Of a stretch of 34,093 nucleotides of DNA, positions 24,532 through 32,725 are shown piece by piece (within the stretch, counting starts at the first letter, position 1; every line of letters starts with the position of its first letter). Source of the DNA: Burkholderiales bacterium (GTDB lineage Bacteria > Pseudomonadota > Gammaproteobacteria > Burkholderiales > SG8-41); contig JALHND010000019.1 of the NCBI GenBank assembly GCA_022843705.1, positions 1 through 34,093 on the forward strand, read 5' to 3'. The notes beneath the pieces were generated by a model, which was given only the letters and a program-made list of their open reading frames with translations, had not been told where the DNA came from and searched no databases. Both the position numbers and the translations under genes were made by a program.

Positions 24532-27027
24532 ATGTCCGGAAATTCCCCTCTGCTGGTGCGCAAGGTCGCCGTGCTCGGCGCCGGCGTGATGGGCGCGCAG
24601 ATTGCCGCGCACCTGATCAACGCCAATGTCCCCGTCGTGCTGTTTGAACTGGCGGCGAAGGAGGGCGACCCCAACGGCAATGCGCTGAAGGCGGTGGCCA
24701 ACCTGAAACGGCTGGAGCCGAGCCCGCTGGCGGTGAAGGAGCGCGCCGACCTGATCGAGCCCGCCAATTACGACCGCGACCTCGGACTGCTCGCCGACTG
24801 CGACATCGTGATCGAGGCGATTTCCGAACGCATGGACTGGAAGGCCGACCTCTACCGCAAGGTCGCGCCCCACCTCGGTGAACACACGATTTTCGCCAGC
24901 AATACCTCGGGCCTGTCGATCAACAAGCTGGCCGCGGTGTTTCCCGAGGCCCAGCGTCACCGTTTCTGCGGCGTGCATTTTTTCAATCCGCCGCGTTACA
25001 TGCACCTCGTGGAATTGATTGCCTGCAGCGGCACCGATGCCGGCATCCTCGACGAGCTGGAGCGTTTCCTGGTCACCACGCTGGGCAAGGGCGTGGTGCG
25101 GGCGAAGGACACGCCGAACTTCATCGCCAACCGCGTCGGCGTGTTCTCGATGCTGGCGACGCTGCACCATGCCGAGCGCCTCGGCATCGGCTTTGACACC
25201 GTCGACGCGCTGACCGGCCCGCTGGTCGGCCGCCCGCGCAGTGCGACTTTCCGCACTGCCGACGTGGTCGGTCTCGACACCTTCGCCCATGTCGTGCACA
25301 CCATGCGCGACACGCTGCCGGAAGATCCCTGGCACAAATACTATGGCATCCCGGCGTGGATGCGGAAGCTGATCGAAGCCGGCGCGCTGGGGCAGAAGAC
25401 GCGCAAGGGCGTCTACCAGAAGGTCGGCCGCGACATCCAGGTGCTCGACCTCAAGTCCGGGGCTTACCGCATATCCGACGGCAAGGCCGACGAGGCGGTG
25501 ATCGAAATCCTCAAGAACAAAAATGCGGCGGAACGTTTCGCGCAATTACATGCGTCGAGTCATACGCAGGCGCAATTCATCTGGTCGATTTTCCGTGACA
25601 CCTTCCATTACTGCGCGCTGCACCTCGAGTCCATCGCGCACAACGCGCGCGACCTCGACTTCGCGATCCGCTGGGGTTTCGGCTGGGACAACGGCCCCTT
25701 CGAGATCTGGCAATCCGCCGGCTGGCAGCAGATCGCCGGCTGGATCGCCGCAGACATCGCCGCCGGCAAGGCGATGGTGGGTGCGCCGCTGCCGTCCTGG
25801 GTGACCGAAACCTCGCGCATGGGCGTACATGGCGCCGCGGGCTCCTGGTCGCCGGCGACGCGCGGCAACCAGCCGCGGTCGACGCTGGCGGTGTACAAAC
25901 GCCAGCCTTTCCCGGACCGCCTGCTGGGCGAGGAGCGCCAGTACGGCAAGACGATATTCGAGACCGAGGGTGTGCGTTGCTGGCATACCGGCGACGACAT
26001 CGCGATCGTCAGCTTCAAGAGCCGCATGCATGCCATCGGCGACGATGTGCTGCAGGGTGTGCAGCAGGCGATCGCCGAGGCCGAGCAGCATTACGCCGGG
26101 CTGGTGATCTGGCAGACCGAACCGCCGTTTTCGGTGGGTGCAAACCTCAAAAAAACCAGCGGCAGCGGCAGCAAGGCGCCGCCGGCGCCGCCCTCGGCGC
26201 TGGGCAAGTTGTTCAAGAATTTCAAACGCGAGGCCGAATCGCTGGCACTGAAGGCGGCGCGCCAGCTGGGCGTCGCCGACCAGCTGATGGCGGGCAAACT
26301 GGCCGAGGTCGAACACCTGGTCGAGCAGTTCCAGGTAACCACGCAGATGCTCAAGTATTCGATGGTGCCGACGGTGGCCGCGGTCGACGGGCTGGCGCTG
26401 GGCGGCGGCTGCGAATTCATCATGCACAGCGACCGCGCGGTGGCGACGCTGGAGAGTTACATCGGCCTGGTCGAGGTCGGTGTCGGCCTGCTGCCGGCCG
26501 GCGGCGGCTGCAAGGAATTCACGATGCGTGCCGCGGCGGAAGCGAAGGGCGGCGACATCTCGCCTTTCCTGCAGAAATACTTCAAGGCCGTGGCGATGGC
26601 GGAAGTCGGCCGCAGCGCCGAACATGCGCGCGAACTCGGTTACCTGCGTCCGACCGACCGCGTGGTGATGAACCGCTTCGAGCTGCTGGAGATCGCCAAG
26701 GCCGAGGCGCGGGCGATGGCGGCCGCCGGTTACCGTCCTCCGCTGCGCGCGAAGGCGATCCCGGTGCTCGGCCGCAGCGGCATCTCGACCATCCGTGCCT
26801 TTGTCGAGAACATGCACGCCGGCGGCCACATCTCCGACCATGACCAGCTGATCGCGACCAAGGTGGCGACGGTGATGTGCGGCGGCGACATCGAGGGCGG
26901 CAGCCTGGTCGACGAGCAGTGGTTGCTCGACCTTGAGCGCCGGCATTTCATGGAACTGATCGCGACCGAGAAAAGCCAGGCGCGGATCGAGCATATGCTG
27001 AAGACCGGGAAGCCGTTGAGAAACTGA
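24532..27027 (+). CDS. Bifunctional 3-hydroxyacyl-CoA dehydrogenase/enoyl-CoA hydratase (FadN-like order)
   Basis: An 831-residue fusion. The N-terminal dehydrogenase begins VAVLGAGVMGAQIAAHL and has SNTSGLSI and HFFNPPRYMHLVELI (catalytic His/Glu). The second HAD repeat follows. The C-terminal crotonase domain has FSVGANL, GGGCEF and LVEVGVGLLPAGGG, with both catalytic glutamates (GGCEF; VEVG). The order, dehydrogenase first, is the reverse of E. coli FadB and is that of Bacillus FadN. A Gly/Ser/Lys/Pro-rich stretch after GANL and a long helical insert (about residues 545-615) interrupt the crotonase. ATG 24532 (GAGG upstream) is favoured over an ATG 42 bases earlier. It hydrates and oxidises enoyl-CoA, then hands 3-ketoacyl-CoA to the thiolase. 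Confidence 0.93.
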   Translation: MSGNSPLLVRKVAVLGAGVMGAQIAAHLINANVPVVLFELAAKEGDPNGNALKAVANLKRLEPSPLAVKERADLIEPANYDRDLGLLADCDIVIEAISERMDWKADLYRKVAPHLGEHTIFASNTSGLSINKLAAVFPEAQRHRFCGVHFFNPPRYMHLVELIACSGTDAGILDELERFLVTTLGKGVVRAKDTPNFIANRVGVFSMLATLHHAERLGIGFDTVDALTGPLVGRPRSATFRTADVVGLDTFAHVVHTMRDTLPEDPWHKYYGIPAWMRKLIEAGALGQKTRKGVYQKVGRDIQVLDLKSGAYRISDGKADEAVIEILKNKNAAERFAQLHASSHTQAQFIWSIFRDTFHYCALHLESIAHNARDLDFAIRWGFGWDNGPFEIWQSAGWQQIAGWIAADIAAGKAMVGAPLPSWVTETSRMGVHGAAGSWSPATRGNQPRSTLAVYKRQPFPDRLLGEERQYGKTIFETEGVRCWHTGDDIAIVSFKSRMHAIGDDVLQGVQQAIAEAEQHYAGLVIWQTEPPFSVGANLKKTSGSGSKAPPAPPSALGKLFKNFKREAESLALKAARQLGVADQLMAGKLAEVEHLVEQFQVTTQMLKYSMVPTVAAVDGLALGGGCEFIMHSDRAVATLESYIGLVEVGVGLLPAGGGCKEFTMRAAAEAKGGDISPFLQKYFKAVAMAEVGRSAEHARELGYLRPTDRVVMNRFELLEIAKAEARAMAAAGYRPPLRAKAIPVLGRSGISTIRAFVENMHAGGHISDHDQLIATKVATVMCGGDIEGGSLVDEQWLLDLERRHFMELIATEKSQARIEHMLKTGKPLRN

Positions 27028-27030
27028 GTT

Positions 27031-27133
27031 TGAGTGAGGAGAAAGGAGTCAGGAGTGAGGAGTGAAAAATCTGGAGCAGCCGGGACCTGCGGACTCTCCT
27101 GACGCCTTACTCCTGACGCCTCACTCCCCTCAC
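27031..27133. repeat. GAGTGA-type repeat in inverted arms before the thiolase gene
   Basis: The left arm (27031-27065) is GAGTGA/GGAGTCA units on the plus strand; the right arm (27093-27133) holds the same units inverted. GGAGTCAGGAGTGAGG (27045-27060) and its near complement in 27095-27125 can pair. Between them is about 28 bp. A -10 or ribosome-binding role is not evident; AAGGAG for the thiolase is just right of the right arm (27134-27139). Confidence 0.75.
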
Positions 27134-27145
27134 AAGGAGCGCAAT

Positions 27146-28345
27146 ATGACCAAAGAGATCCAGGACGCCTACATCGTCGCCGCCACCCGCACTGCCGTCG
27201 GCAAGGCGCCGCGCGGCATGTACAAAAACACCCGGCCCGACGACCTGCTGGCGCATGTGATCCGCAGCGCCGTCGCGCAGTGCCCGGGGCTGGACCCGCA
27301 GGAGATAGGCGACGTCATTGCCGGCTGCGCGATGCCCGAGGGCGAACAGGGCATGAACGTCGCCCGCATCGGCCTGCTGCTCGCCGGCCTGCCGGACACC
27401 GTGCCGGGCATGACCCTCAACCGTTTCTGTTCCTCCGGCCTGCAGGCCGTGGCCGATGCCGCAGCGCGCATCCGCCTGGGCGAGGCCGAGGTGATGATCG
27501 CCGCCGGCACCGAGAGCATGAGCATGGTGCCGATGGGCGGCAACAAGCCGAGTTTCAGCCCGGCGATTTTCGAGACGGATGCCAACTACGCCATCGCCTA
27601 CGGCATGGGCATCACCGCCGAACGCGTCGCCGAGCGCTGGAAAGTGAGCCGCGAGGACCAGGATCTGTTCGCCGCCGAAAGCCACCGCCGCGCGGCGGCT
27701 GCCATCGATGCCGGTGAATTCCGCGACGAGACCTCGCCGTACGTGATCACCGAAAAACTGCCCGACCTCGACAGCCGGCAGGTGGCGGTCAGGACCCGCA
27801 CGGCCGAACATGACGAAGGGCCGCGCCGCGACACCTCGCCCGAGGCGCTGGCGAAACTGAAGCCGGCCTTTGCCGCGAAAGGCAGCGTCACCGCCGGCAA
27901 CAGCTCGCAGATGTCGGACGGCGCCGGTGCGGTGCTGCTGATGAGCGGGGCCGCGGTGAAACGATACAAGCTGAAGCCGCTGGCGCGTTTCGTCGCTTAT
28001 GCGGTGGCCGGTGTGCCGCCGGAAGTGATGGGCATCGGCCCGGTGAAGGCCATCCCGAAGGTGCTGGCCCAGGCGGGGCTCACGCAGCAGCAGCTCGACT
28101 GGATCGAACTCAACGAAGCCTTTGCCGCGCAGTCGCTGGCGGTGATCCGCGAACTGGGTCTGGATCCGGCCAAGGTCAATCCGCTGGGCGGCGCGATTGC
28201 GCTGGGCCATCCGCTGGGTGCCACCGGTGCCATCCGCACCGCGACGCTGCTCCACGGCATGCGCCGCCGCAAACAGAAATACGGCATGGTCACGATGTGC
28301 ATCGGCACCGGCATGGGTGCCGCGGGGCTTTTTGAGGCCCTTTAA
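27146..28345 (+). CDS. fadA: Acetyl-CoA C-acyltransferase (thiolase)
   Basis: A 399-residue thiolase with the three catalytic motifs: [10 protein letters not shown] (nucleophile Cys), [26 protein letters not shown] (His) and the second Cys in [10 protein letters not shown]. It cleaves 3-ketoacyl-CoA to acetyl-CoA and a shorter acyl-CoA, the last step of the local beta-oxidation pathway; its place after the hydratase/dehydrogenase supports a degradative rather than biosynthetic role. The ATG at 27146 with AAGGAG (27134-27139) is preferred to a GTG at 27062 whose extension is encoded by the repeat. It is convergent with the EAL gene. Confidence 0.95.
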   Translation: MTKEIQDAYIVAATRTAVGKAPRGMYKNTRPDDLLAHVIRSAVAQCPGLDPQEIGDVIAGCAMPEGEQGMNVARIGLLLAGLPDTVPGMTLNRFCSSGLQAVADAAARIRLGEAEVMIAAGTESMSMVPMGGNKPSFSPAIFETDANYAIAYGMGITAERVAERWKVSREDQDLFAAESHRRAAAAIDAGEFRDETSPYVITEKLPDLDSRQVAVRTRTAEHDEGPRRDTSPEALAKLKPAFAAKGSVTAGNSSQMSDGAGAVLLMSGAAVKRYKLKPLARFVAYAVAGVPPEVMGIGPVKAIPKVLAQAGLTQQQLDWIELNEAFAAQSLAVIRELGLDPAKVNPLGGAIALGHPLGATGAIRTATLLHGMRRRKQKYGMVTMCIGTGMGAAGLFEAL

Positions 28346-28372
28346 AAATACCAATAAAAACAAATACTTATA
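28345..28372 (+). repeat. AT-rich dispersed element, copy B
   Basis: The 28-base element is identical to copy A apart from one C for T. It fills the 22-bp gap between the thiolase and EAL genes, overlapping the last base of the thiolase TAA and, on the other strand, the EAL stop codon (28368-28370). Confidence 0.8.
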
Positions 28373-29228
28373 TGAATTCCTCGGCGGACGCGAAGGTTTC
28401 TATGCGGCAGGGCCGCGCGATGCCAAAACCCTGGGCGTAGTCGAAGCCGATCTCGCGCAGCCTCGCCAGCACTTCCGGCGATTCCACGTTTCCGGCAATG
28501 CTGCGCACGCCCAGCCGCTGGCAGGTCAGGCTGATCGCGCGGGCGCGCGCGAGATCGCCGGGATTCTTCAGGATGTTCTGCACGATGCTGCCATCGACCT
28601 TGAGGAAATCCACCGGCAGGTCCTTCAGGTGCGCGAAGGACACCTTGACGCTGCCGAAATTGTCCATGGCGAAGCGGCAGCCCAGCGGTTTCAGTGCAGT
28701 CATGAACGCGCGTGCCGCGACAGGGTGGGCCAGCGTGTCGGACTCGGTGATTTCGAAGCAGATCCGCCGCCCCGGGAGTCCCGTCGCGCCGACGCGGCTG
28801 CGCACATAACCGGCGAAGGACGGATTGCAGATCGAGTCGGTGGACAGGTTGATGCTGCAGAATCCGCCCGCCGCGGCATCCGCGGACGATGTGTGCCAGG
28901 CGAGCGCCCGTGCCACCACCCAGCGGTCGATGTCTTCCAGCATGTTCAGGGCTTCGGCCACCGGGAAAAAACCGCCCGGCGGCAGCATGTTGTCCTCCTC
29001 CTCGCGCAACCGCAGCAGGATCTCGCAGCACCCGGACTCGATGCCGGATTTCAGCGGCCGGATGCGCTGGGCGAAGAGCAGGAAATCGTCGCCGGCCAGC
29101 GCCTCGCGCAGGCGTTTGCCCGGATCAGACCAGCCGAGGATGTCCTCGGTGATCGCGCGCAGGTACACCGCGCTCTCGCCCGGCGATGCCGGGGGCGGTG
29201 GCTGCAGGCGTACGGGGGCATGGCTCAT
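28368..29228 (-). CDS. EAL-domain protein, probably catalytically impaired
   Basis: A 286-residue protein, nearly all EAL domain. Metal-site residues are mostly kept: Glu69 (CEILLR), Asn127 (SINLS), Glu159 (FEITES), Lys210 (FLKVDG) and Gln266 (DYAQGFG). However the usual DDFG motif is DNFG (189-192), and AEGVE becomes AGNVE (245-249), so two residues needed for c-di-GMP hydrolysis are missing. No membrane segment or sensor domain is seen. It probably acts as a c-di-GMP binder or partner. It lies 64 bp downstream of, and on the same strand as, a larger EAL protein with similar changes, suggesting a duplication. ATG 29228 has a weak ribosome-binding site. Confidence 0.85.
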   Translation of the reverse strand: MSHAPVRLQPPPPASPGESAVYLRAITEDILGWSDPGKRLREALAGDDFLLFAQRIRPLKSGIESGCCEILLRLREEEDNMLPPGGFFPVAEALNMLEDIDRWVVARALAWHTSSADAAAGGFCSINLSTDSICNPSFAGYVRSRVGATGLPGRRICFEITESDTLAHPVAARAFMTALKPLGCRFAMDNFGSVKVSFAHLKDLPVDFLKVDGSIVQNILKNPGDLARARAISLTCQRLGVRSIAGNVESPEVLARLREIGFDYAQGFGIARPCRIETFASAEEFI

Positions 29229-29292
29229 GGCGGGCTCAGGGGCGGTCAACACCGGGGATAACGGCATCCCGGGGCGCCGGCTTGAGCCGCGG

Positions 29293-30840
29293 TCAGCGGA
29301 TGCTGTCGATCGGTCCGGGGCGGGCGATGCCGAAGCCCTGGGCGTAGTCGATGCCCAGTTCGCGCAGCTTCTCCAGCGTGCGGTCATCCTCGACGAACTC
29401 GGCGATGGTGCGCACGCCGAGTTTCTGGCAGACACTGACGATGGCACGCAGCTTCACCAGGTCCGCCGGTGTCTTGAACATGTTCTGGATGATCACGCCG
29501 TCGATCTTGATGAAATCCAGCGCCAGGCCGCTCAAGTGCGAGAACGACAGCTTGACGCTGCCGAAGGCGTCGGCGGTGAAGCGGCAGCCGGCCGGTTTCA
29601 GCGCGGCGATGAAACGCACGACGTTGTCGTGGTTGCTGATGGTCTCCAGCTCGCCGACCTCGAAACACAGCCGGTTCGCCGCGAATTTAGTGCGGTGAAT
29701 TTCGGCGCGGACGAAGCGCGCGAATTCCGGATTGCTGATCGCCGCATCCGACAGGTTCACGCAGAACAGCGGCACCGTCCATCCGGGATCCGCCTTCTGC
29801 CGGACCATTGACCAGGCAATCACCTTGCGCACCACCCAGCGGTCGATGTCCTCGGTCAGGCCGAACTGTTCGGCAATCGGGATGAATCCGCCCGGCGGCA
29901 GCAGGTTGTCCTCCTCCTCGCGCAGCCGCAGCAGGATTTCATGGCAGCCGTGTTCGAAGGGGTGATTGCGCAGCGGCAGGATTTTCTGCGCGAAGAGCAG
30001 GAATTCGTCCTCCTTCTCCAGCGCGCGCAGCAGCTTGGCGCGTGGATCCTCGGAGCCGGCCAGGCGGTCGGTCAGCGAGTGCAGATAAAGTGTTTCCCCG
30101 GATTCACCGGTGATCGCGGCGTGCGGTGTCGACGAGTTGGGCGTTTCCGCGCGCGGGAGTTCGGCTGTGGCCGGCGCTGCCGCCTGAGCAAGGGGCGACT
30201 GCTCCGGCAGCATCAGGATGTAGAAACCCGTCGCATGCGGGTTGTCAGGCGGCCAGGGCACCTGCTTGACCAGGTAGGTCGACGAGCTGCCATCGGCCGC
30301 CGACCACGCCATGCTGTAACTCACCATCGATCCGGCCAGCGTCTCGTGGAAACGCGGCAGCAGCGCGGGATACTCGCGCGGAGCGACGTCACGCAGCAGC
30401 TGGCCGTTGATGCGGTCGGCCGGCCAGTCGGTCAGCTTGAGGAAGGCGCGGTTGTGCTGGCGGATGCGCAGGTCGCGGTCGATGTAAAGCAGGGGAGTGG
30501 GCTGCAGGTCGTGGATCATCTGCGCCCGCGCATCGGAGGACTGCAGTGCCTCCTCCGTGGTCCGCGCGCGTTTTTTTTCCTGTTCCAGCTGCTCCTTCAG
30601 CCGTTCCTGCTGGCGGGTGAGGCGGGACACCACCCATTCCGATTTCGAGGCCTGGCTCGCCAGCGACAGGATCGCGGCAAAGAGGATGCCGCCGAGGAAA
30701 GTCAGCCAGCGCGGATCAAACAGCGTGAACTGGATGGTGACGACCAGCAGCCCGCCGATCACGAGTGTCGCCAGCACCGACAGCATCAGCTGCACCGGGC
30801 GCCGGTAGAGGAAGGCCATCATCCTGCGCAGCAGTTTCAC
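29293..30840 (-). CDS. Membrane-anchored PAS-EAL protein, probably impaired as a phosphodiesterase
   Basis: A 515-residue protein: two hydrophobic segments (about 17-40, 46-63), a coiled coil (about 72-105), a PAS-like domain (about 112-210), a disordered Ala/Pro/Thr linker (about 215-250) and a C-terminal EAL domain. Metal residues Glu301 (HEILLR), Asn362, Glu394, Lys445, Glu481 (AEFVE) and Gln501 are kept, but DDFG reads DAFG (424-427), so the second Asp is Ala. Its EAL domain is clearly related to the next gene's; the REEEDN.LPPGGF and DIDRWVV strings match. The start is GTG 30840; ATG 30822 (residue 7) is an alternative. Likely links a membrane or PAS signal to c-di-GMP binding. Confidence 0.88.
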   Translation of the reverse strand: MKLLRRMMAFLYRRPVQLMLSVLATLVIGGLLVVTIQFTLFDPRWLTFLGGILFAAILSLASQASKSEWVVSRLTRQQERLKEQLEQEKKRARTTEEALQSSDARAQMIHDLQPTPLLYIDRDLRIRQHNRAFLKLTDWPADRINGQLLRDVAPREYPALLPRFHETLAGSMVSYSMAWSAADGSSSTYLVKQVPWPPDNPHATGFYILMLPEQSPLAQAAAPATAELPRAETPNSSTPHAAITGESGETLYLHSLTDRLAGSEDPRAKLLRALEKEDEFLLFAQKILPLRNHPFEHGCHEILLRLREEEDNLLPPGGFIPIAEQFGLTEDIDRWVVRKVIAWSMVRQKADPGWTVPLFCVNLSDAAISNPEFARFVRAEIHRTKFAANRLCFEVGELETISNHDNVVRFIAALKPAGCRFTADAFGSVKLSFSHLSGLALDFIKIDGVIIQNMFKTPADLVKLRAIVSVCQKLGVRTIAEFVEDDRTLEKLRELGIDYAQGFGIARPGPIDSIR

Positions 30841-30882
30841 AGCCCGTGTTCCGTGATCACCGTCTGCGTCCCCCGGCCTGAC

Positions 30883-32532
30883 CTACATGTTCGGATAATT
30901 GGGGCCGCCGCCACCCTCGGGCGTCACCCAGACGATGTTCTGCGTCGGATCCTTGATGTCGCAGGTCTTGCAGTGTACGCAGTTCTGGGCGTTGATCTGC
31001 AGCCGCGGGTTGCTGCCGTCGTCGTTGCGCACGATTTCATAGACGCCGGCCGGGCAGTATCGCTGCTCGGGGGCGTCGTAGAGCTCGAGGTTGACGTTGA
31101 CCGGCACCGAGGCATCCTTCAGCGTCAGGTGCGCCGGCTGGTCCTCGTTGTGGTTGGTGTTGGAAATGAACACCGAGGACAGGCGGTCGAAACTGATCAC
31201 GCCGTCCGGTTTCGGGTAGCTGATCGGCGCGCACTCGGTCTTGCGTTTCAGCGTCTCGTAGTCGGCGTGGTCGTGGTGCAGCGTCCACGGCGCCTTGCCC
31301 CGGAACAGCACCTGGTCGATGCCCACCATCAGCGTGCCGGTGTAGAGGCCCTTGCTCATCCAGGGCTTGAAGTTGCGCGCCTTGTGCAATTCCTCGTGCA
31401 GCCAGCTCGACTTGAAGGCTTCTGGATAGGCCGACAGCTCCTCCGGCGCATTGTCACTGCCCAGCGCTGCGAAAGCCGCCTCGGCGGCGAGCATGCCCGA
31501 CTTGATCGCGGCGTGGCTGCCCTTGATGCGCGAAGTGTTGAGGAAGCCGGCGTCGTCGCCGACCAGGCAGCCGCCGGGGAAGACCAGCTTCGGCAGCGAT
31601 TGCAGGCCGCCCGCGGAAATCGCCCGCGCGCCATAGGCGATGCGTTTGCCGCCTTCGAGGAAGCTGCGGATTTCCGGGTGTGTCTTGTAGCGCTGGAATT
31701 CCTCGTACGGGCTCAGGTAGGGATTGCTGTAGCCGAGGCCGACGACAAAGCCGATGGCGACCAGGTTGTCCTCGAGGTGGTAGAAGAAGGAGCCGCCGTA
31801 GGTGTCGCTGTCGAGCGGCCAGCCGGCGGTGTGCATCACCAGACCGGGCTGGTGTTTTTCGGGTTTGATCTCCCACAGTTCCTTCAGGCCGATGCCGTAG
31901 ACCTGGGGATCGACGCCGTCGCGCAGTTTGAAGTGCGCCTGCAGCTGCTTGCCGAGGTGGCCGCGGCAGCCCTCGGCGAAGAAGGTGTATTTCGCATGCA
32001 GTTCCATGCCCGGCTGGTGGGCGTCAGTCGGTTGGCCGTCCTTGCCGATGCCCATGTCGCCGGTGGCGACACCCTTGACGCGGCCAGACTCGTCGAACAG
32101 CACTTCCGCGGCGGCGAAGCCGGGGAAAATCTCCACGCCCAGCGCTTCCGCCTGCTGGCCCAGCCAGCGGGTGACGTTGGCGAGGCTGATCACGTAATTG
32201 CCGTGGTTCTGGAAACAGCCGGGCAGCAGCGCGGAGGGAACCTTGAAGCTGCCGCTCTCGGTCAGGAACATGAAACGGTCCTCGCTGACCGGCGTGTTCA
32301 GCGGCGCATTCTTCTCTTTCCAGTCCGGAATCAGTTCATTGAGCGCGATCGGATCCATTACCGCGCCGGAGAGGATGTGCGCGCCGACCTCGGAGCCTTT
32401 TTCGAGCACGCAGACGTTGACCTCGCGGTCCTGCTCCGCCGCCAGCTGTTTCAGGCGGATCGCCGCGCCGAGCCCCGCAGGTCCCGCGCCGACGATGACG
32501 ACGTCGTACTCCATGGCTTCGCGTTCGGCCAT
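30883..32532 (-). CDS. Electron-transfer flavoprotein-ubiquinone oxidoreductase
   Basis: A 549-residue ETF-QO. FAD motif [17 protein letters not shown] near the N-terminus, [33 protein letters not shown] and [21 protein letters not shown] are all family marks, as is [26 protein letters not shown]. The C-terminal ferredoxin region holds the 4Fe-4S cysteines ([17 protein letters not shown]). It oxidises reduced ETF and reduces ubiquinone at the inner membrane, the exit route for electrons from FadE. ATG 32532 is preferred because GGAG (32538-32541) precedes it; an upstream ATG at 32544 lacks a site. Confidence 0.96.
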   Translation of the reverse strand: MAEREAMEYDVVIVGAGPAGLGAAIRLKQLAAEQDREVNVCVLEKGSEVGAHILSGAVMDPIALNELIPDWKEKNAPLNTPVSEDRFMFLTESGSFKVPSALLPGCFQNHGNYVISLANVTRWLGQQAEALGVEIFPGFAAAEVLFDESGRVKGVATGDMGIGKDGQPTDAHQPGMELHAKYTFFAEGCRGHLGKQLQAHFKLRDGVDPQVYGIGLKELWEIKPEKHQPGLVMHTAGWPLDSDTYGGSFFYHLEDNLVAIGFVVGLGYSNPYLSPYEEFQRYKTHPEIRSFLEGGKRIAYGARAISAGGLQSLPKLVFPGGCLVGDDAGFLNTSRIKGSHAAIKSGMLAAEAAFAALGSDNAPEELSAYPEAFKSSWLHEELHKARNFKPWMSKGLYTGTLMVGIDQVLFRGKAPWTLHHDHADYETLKRKTECAPISYPKPDGVISFDRLSSVFISNTNHNEDQPAHLTLKDASVPVNVNLELYDAPEQRYCPAGVYEIVRNDDGSNPRLQINAQNCVHCKTCDIKDPTQNIVWVTPEGGGGPNYPNM

Positions 32533-32562
32533 TGTTTGCTCCATGTTGATGATTTGACGGGA

Positions 32563-32568
32563 ATTATA
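32563..32568 (-). promoter_or_regulatory. Candidate -10 element (TATAAT) for ETF-QO
   Basis: TATAAT on the minus strand, 30 bases before the ETF-QO ATG. A good -35 is not visible. Confidence 0.4.
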
Positions 32569-32652
32569 ACCCCGCATCCGCGGCGACCGCGGCTGCGGGA
32601 CCGGTCCTTGCCATGTGCTGTTGTGGCCCCGGACTCCGGCCTGCGGCCTTCC

Positions 32653-32718
32653 TCCGGGCTACGGGTTATCGGCGGTTTTGTAGTTTCGTAGCCCGGATGA
32701 AGCGAAGCGTAATCCGGG
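32653..32718. repeat. REP-like palindromic element
   Basis: TCCGGGCTACG (32653-32663) pairs perfectly with CGTAGCCCGGA (32687-32697). A second stem follows, CCCGGAT (32692-32698) with ATCCGGG (32712-32718), around GAAGCGAAGCG. The GTAGCCCGGATGAAGCGAAG wording is of a kind I know as an abundant dispersed intergenic repeat in many proteobacterial genomes. It fills the gap between the ETF-QO and hpnE genes and may also terminate transcripts. Confidence 0.75.
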
Positions 32719-32725
32719 ACAGGGC

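Noticed and set aside
23197-25545. Minus-strand open frame of 782 codons across fadL and the bifunctional enzyme
   Set aside because: Both plus-strand genes are clear, with signal peptide and catalytic motifs. The antisense product is a low-complexity shadow.
22604-27133. GAGTGA repeats as a CRISPR array
   Set aside because: Units are 6-8 bases, degenerate, without regular spacers, and no cas genes are present.
29941-32691. Long plus-strand open frame of about 916 codons across the ETF-QO and EAL genes
   Set aside because: It is antisense to two well-supported genes and has no family match; the length is a product of high GC.
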